In this document: positions 39,854-47,171 of the stretch, piece after piece
Layout: each line of letters begins with the position of its first letter
How positions within the stretch are numbered: the stretch's first letter is position 1
Source of the DNA: Oscillospiraceae bacterium
GTDB taxonomy: Bacteria; Bacillota; Clostridia; Oscillospirales; Ruminococcaceae
Direction of reading: 5' to 3'
Length of the DNA stretch: 49,072 nt
NCBI GenBank assembly: GCA_004557855.1
Contig: SFFJ01000010.1
Coordinates: 1-49,072 of the forward strand
Made by a program: the position numbers and the translations under genes
The notes under the pieces: model-generated
Database searches by the model: none
Told to the model about the DNA's origin: nothing
Seen by the model: the letters and a program-made list of their open reading frames with translations, nothing else

Positions 39854-40831
39854 ATGAGCGAAACCCAGAAGAAAACCTTTGCAGTTCTTACCAGCGGCGG
39901 CGACGCCCCCGGCATGAATGCGGCCGTCCGCAGCGTGGTGCGCACCGCCCTGCATAAGGGCCACACCATCTACGGCATTTTTCACGGATACGAGGGACTG
40001 ATGCAGAACCGGATGGACGAGCTGCAGGAACGCTCCGTCAGCAACATCATCAATCGGGGCGGCACCATCCTGTATACCGCCCGCAGCAAGGAATTCACCA
40101 CCGAGGAGGGACAGAAAAAGGCGGTGGAGATTCTGCGCTCCCGCGGCATTGACGGTCTGGTCGTCATCGGCGGCGACGGCTCCTTCCGCGGCGCACAGAA
40201 GCTCTCGGCGCTCGGCATCCCCACCATCGGGCTGCCCGGCACCATCGATAATGATATCGCCTCCACCGAATACACCATCGGCTTTGATACCGCCCTGAAT
40301 ACCGCCGTGCAGAGCATCGATAAGCTGCGCGATACCTCCCAATCCCACGACCGCTGCTCGGTGGTGGAGGTCATGGGACGCAACGCCGGCCATCTGGCGC
40401 TGTATGCGGGGCTGGCCACCGGCGCCATCGCTACCCTCATCCCGGAACGGCCCTTTAACCTGGACAGTGACGTGGTGGACCGCATGAAGGCCACCATGAC
40501 CACAGGCAAGCATCATTTCATTGTGGTGGTGGCCGAGGGCGTGGGCAACAGCAAGGATATGTGCTACTACATCGAGCAGCGCACCGGGGTGGAGACCCGC
40601 CTGACGGTGCTGGGCCATGTGCAGCGCGGCGGTGACGCCACCGCCATGGAACGGGTTTATGCCAGCGCCATGGGGTACCGTGCCATCGAGCTGCTGGAGC
40701 AGGGCGTCGGCAGCCGCATCGTCGGTGTCAAGGAAAACCGCATCTATGATATCGACATCGATGAAGCGCTTTCCATGAAGAAGGACATCAACGAGCTGTT
40801 CTACGAGGTCGCAAGGGAGATCAGCATCTGA
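39854..40831 (+). CDS. pfkA: ATP-dependent 6-phosphofructokinase
   Basis: Glycolytic enzyme phosphorylating fructose 6-phosphate. The ATP site is LTSGGDAPGMNAAVR (about 13-27) with GGDGSFRG (about 109-116). The catalytic loop is PGTIDNDI with D at about 134. Substrate contacts lie in EVMGRNAGHLAL and VLGHVQRGGDATAMER. The 325-residue length is normal. Gly rather than Lys in the GGDGS motif supports use of ATP rather than pyrophosphate. TAGGAGGAAA precedes ATG 39854. The stop overlaps the csaA start by one base. Confidence 0.96.
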   Translation: MSETQKKTFAVLTSGGDAPGMNAAVRSVVRTALHKGHTIYGIFHGYEGLMQNRMDELQERSVSNIINRGGTILYTARSKEFTTEEGQKKAVEILRSRGIDGLVVIGGDGSFRGAQKLSALGIPTIGLPGTIDNDIASTEYTIGFDTALNTAVQSIDKLRDTSQSHDRCSVVEVMGRNAGHLALYAGLATGAIATLIPERPFNLDSDVVDRMKATMTTGKHHFIVVVAEGVGNSKDMCYYIEQRTGVETRLTVLGHVQRGGDATAMERVYASAMGYRAIELLEQGVGSRIVGVKENRIYDIDIDEALSMKKDINELFYEVAREISI

Positions 40832-41172
40832 TGGAAAAACAATGGGCGAGCTTTGATGATTTTGCCCGGCTGGAGATCCGGGCAGGGACGATTTTGACGG
40901 CGCAGCCCTTCCCCAAGGCACGCCGTCCGGCCTACCGTCTTACCGTGGATTTCGGCCCCGAGATCGGGGTGAAGAAGTCCTCGGCGCAGATCACCGAGCA
41001 GTACCGGCCGGAGGAGCTGGTGGGGATGCAGGTGCTGGCGGTGGTCAATTTTCCGCCCCGGCAGATCGCTGATTTTATGAGCGAGGTGCTGGTGCTGGGG
41101 ACCTATTCCGAGGGCGGGGTGGTGCTGATCACCCCGCAGCGGCCCGTCCGAAACGGCGACAGGCTGGGTTAA
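40831..41172 (+). CDS. csaA: CsaA-like tRNA-binding-domain protein
   Basis: Small OB-fold protein of the CsaA group, proposed as a secretion-related chaperone; the domain resembles the tRNA-binding part of MetRS and PheRS. At 113 residues it has the family start FDDFARLEIRAGTIL. It then has VKKSSAQIT, LVGMQVLAVVNFPPRQI and the end LITPQRPVRNGDRLG. Its ATG overlaps the pfkA stop in TGATG, so translation is likely coupled. Confidence 0.92.
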   Translation: MEKQWASFDDFARLEIRAGTILTAQPFPKARRPAYRLTVDFGPEIGVKKSSAQITEQYRPEELVGMQVLAVVNFPPRQIADFMSEVLVLGTYSEGGVVLITPQRPVRNGDRLG

Positions 41173-41240
41173 AACCGAATAGCGGCTCCGTCGGGAAACC
41201 GGCGGGGCTTTTGCTTTGGGGGATTGATGAGGGGGAGGGG

Positions 41241-41324
41241 CGGCCGCAGGCCCGGCCGCCGAAGGCGGCCGACGGCGGGCGAAGCCCGCCCAAACCCGTC
41301 CGAAGGACGGGTGGCCTGCGGCCG
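41241..41324. repeat. cloverleaf island 18
   Basis: Outer stem CGGCCGCAGGCC (41241-41252) pairs with 41313-41324. All three loops are GAA. It lies between convergent csaA and the XRE regulator gene. Confidence 0.9.
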
Positions 41325-41359
41325 AATTCCTGCGGCTTTTGCGGGCTTGCGGAGGGGGG

Positions 41360-41590
41360 TTACCCCTCCCGCAGCAGGGAGAGCAGCTCCGCCCGGCGGG
41401 AGGGCTTGGCCGGGCGTTCCGGCAGCGCCCCCAGGACGGCCCGCAGCCGCTGCTCGGTTTTGCGGCCCGGCAGCCGCTCCCCGCGCTCCACCTGGCCGAT
41501 GACCGCCCCCGAAACCCCGCACAGCCTTCCCAGCTGCCGCTGGGTCAGCCCCCGCTGCCGCCGCAGCTCCCGAACCCTGATGCCGTACAT
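41360..41590 (-). CDS. XRE-family helix-turn-helix regulator
   Basis: A 76-residue DNA-binding protein consisting of one Cro/CI-type HTH domain: RVRELRRQRGLTQRQLGRLC and GVSGAVIGQVERGERLP, then a basic tail. Such small XRE proteins often repress divergent neighbouring genes. ATG 41590 has AAAGGAG 9 bases upstream. Its promoter (41793-41820) lies back to back with that of the sigma-like cassette, and its leader contains island 19. Repression of the divergent genes is inferred from position. Confidence 0.85.
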   Translation of the reverse strand: MYGIRVRELRRQRGLTQRQLGRLCGVSGAVIGQVERGERLPGRKTEQRLRAVLGALPERPAKPSRRAELLSLLREG

Positions 41591-41653
41591 TTGCGCACGC
41601 TCCTTTCGCATTCGCGGGTTTTTCTTCCGTTGCAGCCCCTGCCGCGACCCGGT

Positions 41654-41746
41654 GCGGCCCGGCGGGCCGGCCGCCGCAGGCGGCCTCGGAGCGGGCGAAG
41701 CCCGCCCCTCTTTTGGCCCGGTGGGCCAAAATGCCCGCCGGGCCGC
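41654..41746. repeat. cloverleaf island 19
   Basis: Outer stem GCGGCCCGGCGGGC (41654-41667) pairs with 41733-41746. Loops are GCA, GAA and GGT; the third stem is TTTTGGCCC. CCCTGCA follows at about 41756. It lies in the predicted XRE leader. Confidence 0.85.
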
Positions 41747-41792
41747 GGGGCTGCCCCCTGCACCGGCCCCCGAAAACCCCTTGGGATAGCTT

Positions 41793-41820
41793 ATCGTAGT
41801 GATTTTTTCGCAAATGTCAA
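41793..41820 (-). promoter_or_regulatory. predicted promoter of the XRE gene
   Basis: On the minus strand TTGACA (41815-41820), 16 bases, TACGAT (41793-41798). Confidence 0.7.
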
Positions 41821-41901
41821 GGGGTTCGACAGAATTTGACCCGCCAAAAATTCCCCCCGCATTTTTGTGACCCATTTTTGGGCCTGTGGCCGAAATAACG
41901 G

Positions 41902-41930
41902 TTGACAGAACCCCGAAAGCGGAGTACGCT
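41902..41930 (+). promoter_or_regulatory. predicted promoter of the sigma-like cassette
   Basis: TTGACA (41902-41907), 17 bases, TACGCT (41925-41930), divergent from the XRE promoter with about 80 bases between the -35 boxes. Confidence 0.7.
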
Positions 41931-41938
41931 AAAGAACA

Positions 41939-41956
41939 GAAGAACAAATGTTCTTC
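41939..41956 (+). promoter_or_regulatory. LexA-type SOS box candidate
   Basis: GAAGAAC-AAAT-GTTCTTC, with core GAAC-AAAT-GTTC at 41942-41953. It fits the Gram-positive LexA (DinR) pattern CGAACRNRYGTTYG except at the outermost bases. It begins 12 bases after the -10 box, a usual operator position. It could instead be a leader hairpin or the XRE operator. Confidence 0.5.
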
Positions 41957-42020
41957 GCTCCGAGGTCCCCTTCGCCGAAAAAAGCTGCCAAGAACCGTAA
42001 CGTGAGAGGAAACTGAAAAC

Positions 42021-42221
42021 ATGATGGAAATTGCCGAATTGGCCGGGGAGTACCACCGCAGCGTCATCCTGCTGGAGGACCGCCTGGCGCAACTGAAGGA
42101 AGAAATGAAAACCGCAAGAGGAACCCGCTATTTTGACCTGAAAAAACGAATTGAGCTGCTGCGATATGAAATCGCGGACACCAGAGAAACGGAGAGGATA
42201 CTGCATGATTACTACTGTTGA
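42021..42221 (+). CDS. small hypothetical coiled-coil protein
   Basis: Function unknown. The 66-residue peptide is mostly helical and charged (LEDRLAQLKEEMKTARG, FDLKKRIELLRYEIADTRETER), with heptad-like leucine spacing that suggests a coiled coil. GAGAGGAAA lies about 10 bases before ATG 42021. It overlaps the sigma-like gene by 17 bases, so the two are coexpressed. Similar small-protein/sigma-like pairs occur in phage and mobile-element DNA of Clostridia, as far as I recall. Confidence 0.75.
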   Translation: MMEIAELAGEYHRSVILLEDRLAQLKEEMKTARGTRYFDLKKRIELLRYEIADTRETERILHDYYC

Positions 42222-42567
42222 AAGTAAAAGCTATCGGCCGCTGCCGCGTACCCCACGCTGCACCTGCGCCCCTACACTGGATTTTTTCATCCCGGCGGAG
42301 GAGGGGGAGCCCAACAGCGACCGGCTGGCCCTGCGGCGGCTATTGCAGCTGGGGTGCAGCCGCTGCCTGACCCCGAACCAGCAGGAGCTGACCCGGCTGC
42401 GCTACACCGAGGGTATGACCGTTACCGCTATAGCGAAGCAGATGGGGGTAGCGCCGTCTTCGGTCAGCAGGAGCCTGCGGAATATCCGGGAGAAACTGTA
42501 CCGCTTTACGGTGGAGGCCGGGGAGATCGGGCAGATATGCGACCTGCTGCGCCGCCAGCTCAATTAA
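42205..42567 (+). CDS. sigma-70 region 4-like DNA-binding protein
   Basis: A 120-residue protein with a C-terminal helix-turn-helix of the sigma region 4 type: LTPNQQELTRLRYTEGMTVT, then AIAKQMGVAPSSVSRSLRNI and a closing helix. No region 2 is present, so it is not a full sigma factor. A CxC pair and a further CSRC occur before the HTH. I start at ATG 42205, inside the preceding gene, with GGAGAGGA upstream. Such proteins act as phage-like transcription activators or sigma mimics. No partner phage genes are present here. Confidence 0.82.
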   Translation: MITTVESKSYRPLPRTPRCTCAPTLDFFIPAEEGEPNSDRLALRRLLQLGCSRCLTPNQQELTRLRYTEGMTVTAIAKQMGVAPSSVSRSLRNIREKLYRFTVEAGEIGQICDLLRRQLN

Positions 42568-42789
42568 ATTTGCGGGGAGGTGTTGCATTTCGGACGGCGG
42601 CACGTTTACAGGGGAGAGGGCCCCTTGCCAGCCCGCACATGGGGCGGCCGCTTCCCTTCCGTCCGGCGCCCCTTGCCGGCCCGCAAAAGGCGAAAATGCC
42701 AACCTGCCCCTTTCGGTAAACCGGGGGAGGGGCAGAACCAGACGGCCAAATCCGCCCCTTTCGGCGGGTGGGGGAGGAGCAGAAGCCAC
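42568..42789. other. GC-rich spacer without recognised gene
   Basis: Contains a doubled CCCCTTGCC(A/G)GCCCGCA at about 42621 and 42669, and CTTTCGG/CCGAAAG-like segments. I see no gene. It leads into island 20. Confidence 0.5.
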
Positions 42790-42870
42790 GGCCCGCAGGG
42801 CGCCCCGGCTGCGCCGGGGCCGGCGGCCGCAGGCCGCCGAAACCGCCGTAGGCGGTTTGCCCTGCGGGCC
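42790..42870. repeat. cloverleaf island 20
   Basis: Outer stem GGCCCGCAGGGC (42790-42801) pairs with 42859-42870, the same outer stem as islands 6 and 7. Inner hairpins differ from theirs; loops are TGC, GCA and GTA. CCCTGCA follows at 42880-42886. Confidence 0.9.
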
Positions 42871-42914
42871 CCGCCCACCCCCTGCAAAAAATCCCGCAGC
42901 GGGCGAAAAACCCA

Positions 42915-42943
42915 TTGACATTACTTTTCTACGATGGTAGAAT
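42915..42943 (+). promoter_or_regulatory. predicted promoter of the BlaI-M56 operon
   Basis: Consensus TTGACA (42915-42920), 17 bases, TAGAAT (42938-42943). The first BlaI-type operator overlaps the -10 box. Confidence 0.85.
42927..42942 (+). promoter_or_regulatory. BlaI-type operator 1
   Basis: The perfect dyad TTCTAC-GATG-GTAGAA covers the spacer end and -10 box of the promoter, so binding would block RNA polymerase. Confidence 0.7.
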
Positions 42944-42952
42944 GAAGCTGAA

Positions 42953-42968
42953 TTCTAAACCGTTAGAA
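42953..42968 (+). promoter_or_regulatory. BlaI-type operator 2
   Basis: The perfect dyad TTCTAA-ACCG-TTAGAA has its centre 26 bases after that of operator 1 and shares TTCTA/TAGAA arms. It lies between the -10 box and the blaI ribosome-binding site. Confidence 0.7.
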
Positions 42969-42985
42969 CCGGAAAGGAGCCGAAT

Positions 42986-43384
42986 ATGGAACTGCCCGAG
43001 AAAAAATTATCCGATGCCGAGCTGGACGTGATGCTGGCCGTCTGGCAAAACCGCCCGCCCGTGCTGCGCAGCGATCTGGAGGAGCAGCTGAAAAGCCACA
43101 ACTGGGCGGATACCACCGTCCTCACGCTGCTTTCCAAGCTGGTGGAAAAGGGCTACCTTTCGCTGGAACGGCAGGGAAGACGCAACCTCTACACCCCGCT
43201 GGTCAGCGAACGGGACTACCGCCGCTGGGCCAACCGCAGCTTTTTGGGGAAGATGTACCAGTCCTCCCTGCGCCGCATGGTGGCCTCGCTGGTGGAAAGC
43301 AGCGACCTGACCGACCGTGATTTACAGGAGCTGGAGGAGTTCATCACCGAGCAGCGCGCTGCCCGTGAAAATGAGAGGAGCTGA
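42986..43384 (+). CDS. BlaI/MecI/CopY-family repressor
   Basis: Dimeric winged-helix repressor, 132 residues. The N-terminal wing domain has LSDAELDVMLAVWQ, TTVLTLLSKLVEKGYLS and the wing ERQGRRNLYTPLVS. The C-terminal dimerisation helices follow from about 85. Members of this family are inactivated by proteolysis triggered by an adjacent M56 sensor, which is the next gene, starting 3 bases after the stop. GGAAAGGAG precedes ATG 42986. Two matching dyads in the promoter suggest autoregulation. Whether the signal is a beta-lactam is unknown; no beta-lactamase is adjacent. Confidence 0.92.
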   Translation: MELPEKKLSDAELDVMLAVWQNRPPVLRSDLEEQLKSHNWADTTVLTLLSKLVEKGYLSLERQGRRNLYTPLVSERDYRRWANRSFLGKMYQSSLRRMVASLVESSDLTDRDLQELEEFITEQRAARENERS

Positions 43385-43387
43385 CCC

Positions 43388-46300
43388 ATGGAACGACTGA
43401 TGAACGCTTTGCTGGAGCTTTCCCTGCCGATGGCGGTGGTGATTGCCGTGCTGCTGGCGGCGGGCCCGCTGCTGGGCCGCCGCTTTACCGCAAAATGGCG
43501 GTACTGGGCATGGCTGTTTATTGCGGTGCGGCTGCTGCTGCCCGTCGGAATACCGCTGCCGCAGCCGGTCATTATCCTGCCGCAGCCACAGGGGGAGATC
43601 ACCTACCCGGTGCGTGCCGGGGAGACGACAGCCCCCGCCCCCGCCGGTGATCCCATCCTGGTTTTGCCCGGCGATACGGCAGACGAGCCCGGCCGGGAGA
43701 CCGGAACGGCGACCCCCGCCGGGGAGCCGATCGGGGTGGTGCCGGAGCAGCCGGTAAGCGACCCCTACCGGCAGATCGAGCCGGGAATGACCGCACCGGG
43801 AACGGAGCAGAGCGCCCCGGTGACCCCGCCTGCCGCAGCGGCCCAAACGCCGCCTGCCCCCCGCACCGTTACGGTGATGGAGCTGATGGGGCTTTGCTGG
43901 GCGGCGGGCGCCATATTGTTTTTGGGATGGCAGTGGGGCAGCTACCTGCTGCTGCGGGTGACGCTGCGGCGCAGCTGCCGCCCCGTGACCGGGGAAAAAA
44001 TACAGGCGCTGCTGCAAAAAGAAACGGCCGCGGCAGGGCTCGAAAGGGTCATGCCGGTATATACGGCGGCGGTGGGCAGCCCGATGATCGTCGGGGCGGT
44101 AAAGCCCGTTTTGCTGCTGCCGGAAAGCGATTTTTCACCGGAGCAGCTTTCATTGGTGCTGCGGCACGAGCTGGTTCACTACCGCCGGCGGGATATCTGG
44201 TATAAGCTTTTACTGATGCTGGCCAATGCCGTCCATTGGTTCAACCCGATGGTATGGCTGATGGTCAGGGCCGCCGACCGTGATCTGGAGCTTTCCTGCG
44301 ATGAGGCGGTGGTGGCCGGACGGGACGAGAGCTACCGGGAGGAATACGGGCGCTGCCTGCTGGCGGTCGTCCGGGTGGGCATGAACACCCCCACCCTGTT
44401 TACCACCAACTTTTACAGCGGCAAAAAGACGCTGAAAAACCGTCTTTCCGCTATTTTTGATATGACCAAAAAACGCCGGGGAACGGCGGCGCTTCTGGCG
44501 CTGCTGCTGGCGGCCGGGATCGCCGGCTCACTGGTGGCGTGTACCCCCGGCGGCGCCCCCGGCAAGGCACACGGCATCGACCTTTCCGATATGGATGCGG
44601 TGAGCCGGGAATATATTGCGCCGCTGGCGGCGATGGGCGACAGCGTCTACTGGGACGACATCGAACGGCTGAACGCCGTTTTGCTGCTGCAATATGCAAG
44701 CTACGAGCTGTACGGCTATAAGGGCGGGGAAAATCTGGAGCTTTCCTCCCTGTACGGCGGGGAGCCCGCCAAGCGCACCGAGCTGGAGGCGCTGCACCGG
44801 GACGACGGCTTTTATCATCTGCCGAAGGCGGAGGTCTATGCCGTCATCGAAAAGCATTTTGCGGTGGACGATGCCTACCTGAATGCCTGCATGAAAAGGC
44901 GTCTGGCCGATGACGGGGATGCCATCATCGTCAGTGCGTGGGAAATGCGGGAGCAGTGCTTTGCCTATGCGAAGGAGGCCACCCGCCGGGACGATCTTCT
45001 CAAGATCCGGTACGGCATGTACGAGGTGCAGCCCGGCGATGAGGAGAGCATCACGGCGGACCGGGCGGCCTACGCCGAAAGCCATGAAGCGACGGGGACT
45101 TATGCCATTACCATCCGGCTCACCAAGGAGGGCTGGGTTTATGTCAGTCGGGATTTCGGCTATGAAGAGGTGACGCTGCCGAGGCCGGAGGGCGAGCCGG
45201 AGCCGGTGGACCTGCTGCAATCCAAAAAGGTGCAGCAGCGCCTGGCCGGGGAGGGCTACAATGCCGAGGGCTGGACGCTTCTGGGCAGCCGCTGTATCTA
45301 CACCCCGATGAAGGACTTTATCCCGCGGGAGGACACTGACGACTTCTATGCCGTGACCGGCTGGAACGAAAACCAGGTGAGCATCTACCGGACGGCGGAG
45401 GGCTATGCCATGCTGTACCGGGAAAAAAGCCCGAACGGCTTTTCCGGCGGGACCGAGGCCCCTGTTGTGACCAAATGGAATGAGAGCATTTCGGTGAATA
45501 CCATGACGGCGGAGGAGACAAAGCCCTTTGATTTCGGGGATATGGTCATCGAAATGGATGATGCGACCAACGGCTATACCCTATATAGCCCCGGCACCGA
45601 TTGCAGCATTTTGATGTGCGGTCAGTGGGAGTGCTGCACCGCCGTGGTGGAGCACAGCGGCAGCACCCCCCGCTTTGTGAACCGCCGGGTCTTTCTGGGC
45701 GATAATATCAATGACCGCTATTCCCTGCTGATGCACAGCCGTACGGAGGACAAGGGACTGGTGAGCGATTATTACGCCTATGACCGTGAGACCCGCCGGC
45801 TGACGCCGATCCCCACAGACAGCGGGGACTATTGCTCGAACATCAGGGGGAGCGATACGCTGTTCCGGGTGCAGAGGGAGGACGGCAGCGCCTTGAGCAT
45901 TTACAGCGCGGCCAACCCCGAAGCACCTCTTGCGACCTTTGATAAGACCAATCTGCCGCTGGACGGCAATGACAGTGTGAATATCGACTGGGTATACAGC
46001 GACGACCGGGGCGGCAATATGCTGGCGCTGATCTATTACCCCTACCGTGCGGCGGATATTTCCGATGAGTGGTACGGCTACCAATTGAGCAGCTATCACT
46101 GGAAGGTGCTGCCCATGACGATGGAGAATAACACCGTGATACCGGGCGAGGCGCTGACCCTGCCGCAGCGGGTGCCCCGCAATTACTGGGGCAGCGGCGA
46201 TATGGGTGAGGTCATCGTGCGGGACGGGCTGATGTATTACAGCAACTACTACGATGAAAACGGCAGCAATCAGCTGGAGGACGGCAGTCGCCGGTGGGAA

Positions 46301-47155
46301 AAATGGTGCCTGAACCTGACCACCGGGCAAACCCGGATGCTCTATACCAATGACCCGCTTGCCAGCTCCTACGATGATGAGGCGTTCATTGCCAAGGCCA
46401 AGGCGATGGGCTATACCGATGAGATGCTGAAGATCATGAGGGATTCCCGCGTGGCGACCGATAATGTGCTGACCGGCAACGGCACCGGCAGCGGCAGCGA
46501 GGATTTCTATTCCCCGGGCGGCAGCTACCGGGCATACAGCCGTACCATCACCAAAAAGCATGATAAGGCGATGGTGGTGCTGCTGGACGGCAGCGGCAGT
46601 ATGCGGGTGGTGCCGCAGGTATTTAATGACGGCTACGACGCCCATGAGGGCAACTATGCCCATGTTAAATTGGGCTTTATTACAGAGGGGCTGTTGTGGG
46701 TCAGCGACGACCGGGGCGTCTTTTACTATGACCCGGCGGCCATTATGGCGGTGGCGGAGAACCGCAGCCCCCTTTACAGCTGGAGCCCCGATGAAATGGA
46801 GACCGGGGACAGCATCCCCTATGTGATGTGGGCAAAGGGCTACCGGGCAGAGGGGATCATCATCGCCTACTGGGCGGCGCTGCCGCAGAGCTGGGACGGC
46901 TGGAGCAAGCTGCCGGAGGATGTGACCATCCATGCGGCGGTGCTGGGCCCCAACGGACAGCTGCAAAAGGACTGGGATACCGGTGTGCAGCTGGCGACCA
47001 GCACAGAGGGCGGCCCGGCTTGTCTTTCCAGCTACGGCTACCAGCAGCGGGAAGGCTATGCGGGATTTTATGTTTCGGGAGCGGGCGACACCGACGGAAC
47101 CATGTATGAACTGAACCTTGCGACCGGCGAGGTAACGCCGGCGGAAAACCCCTAA
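43388..47155 (+). CDS. M56 (BlaR1-like) membrane metalloprotease with very large extracellular region
   Basis: Predicted sensor protease of 1255 residues, about twice the usual BlaR1. The N-terminal part has helices at about 9-28 and 38-55, and a long Pro/Ala/Thr-rich extracellular loop (about 60-155). A helix at about 163-187 precedes the cytoplasmic protease domain with HELVH (260-264), E301 and the CDEAVV segment. A last helix spans about 364-383. The remaining 870 residues would be outside the cell. They are beta-rich, with repeated blocks such as YYSNYYDENG and YNLATGEV-like ends, but no penicillin-binding SxxK domain that I recognise. It follows blaI closely and precedes a lipoprotein gene. 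Confidence 0.88.
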   Translation: MERLMNALLELSLPMAVVIAVLLAAGPLLGRRFTAKWRYWAWLFIAVRLLLPVGIPLPQPVIILPQPQGEITYPVRAGETTAPAPAGDPILVLPGDTADEPGRETGTATPAGEPIGVVPEQPVSDPYRQIEPGMTAPGTEQSAPVTPPAAAAQTPPAPRTVTVMELMGLCWAAGAILFLGWQWGSYLLLRVTLRRSCRPVTGEKIQALLQKETAAAGLERVMPVYTAAVGSPMIVGAVKPVLLLPESDFSPEQLSLVLRHELVHYRRRDIWYKLLLMLANAVHWFNPMVWLMVRAADRDLELSCDEAVVAGRDESYREEYGRCLLAVVRVGMNTPTLFTTNFYSGKKTLKNRLSAIFDMTKKRRGTAALLALLLAAGIAGSLVACTPGGAPGKAHGIDLSDMDAVSREYIAPLAAMGDSVYWDDIERLNAVLLLQYASYELYGYKGGENLELSSLYGGEPAKRTELEALHRDDGFYHLPKAEVYAVIEKHFAVDDAYLNACMKRRLADDGDAIIVSAWEMREQCFAYAKEATRRDDLLKIRYGMYEVQPGDEESITADRAAYAESHEATGTYAITIRLTKEGWVYVSRDFGYEEVTLPRPEGEPEPVDLLQSKKVQQRLAGEGYNAEGWTLLGSRCIYTPMKDFIPREDTDDFYAVTGWNENQVSIYRTAEGYAMLYREKSPNGFSGGTEAPVVTKWNESISVNTMTAEETKPFDFGDMVIEMDDATNGYTLYSPGTDCSILMCGQWECCTAVVEHSGSTPRFVNRRVFLGDNINDRYSLLMHSRTEDKGLVSDYYAYDRETRRLTPIPTDSGDYCSNIRGSDTLFRVQREDGSALSIYSAANPEAPLATFDKTNLPLDGNDSVNIDWVYSDDRGGNMLALIYYPYRAADISDEWYGYQLSSYHWKVLPMTMENNTVIPGEALTLPQRVPRNYWGSGDMGEVIVRDGLMYYSNYYDENGSNQLEDGSRRWEKWCLNLTTGQTRMLYTNDPLASSYDDEAFIAKAKAMGYTDEMLKIMRDSRVATDNVLTGNGTGSGSEDFYSPGGSYRAYSRTITKKHDKAMVVLLDGSGSMRVVPQVFNDGYDAHEGNYAHVKLGFITEGLLWVSDDRGVFYYDPAAIMAVAENRSPLYSWSPDEMETGDSIPYVMWAKGYRAEGIIIAYWAALPQSWDGWSKLPEDVTIHAAVLGPNGQLQKDWDTGVQLATSTEGGPACLSSYGYQQREGYAGFYVSGAGDTDGTMYELNLATGEVTPAENP

Positions 47156-47171
47156 AGGAGGATAAAATACC

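Noticed and set aside
37930..39969. Long minus-strand frame antisense to dnaE
   Set aside because: Shadow of the dnaE third-codon-position GC bias; no motif and no ribosome-binding site.
42205..42567. Complete sigma factor
   Set aside because: Only a region 4-like HTH is present; there is no region 2 for core binding and -10 recognition.
1300..42870. Cloverleaf islands as tRNA genes
   Set aside because: Arms have 3-base loops, no 7-base anticodon loop, no TTCGA T-arm and no CCA. Stem sequences are far too variable for tRNAs.
1300..42870. Islands as ordinary rho-independent terminators
   Set aside because: They lack T-runs, and true terminators with T-runs occur separately beside several of them (20661-20690, 23053-23082, 9344-9383). 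Several islands also lie upstream of genes.
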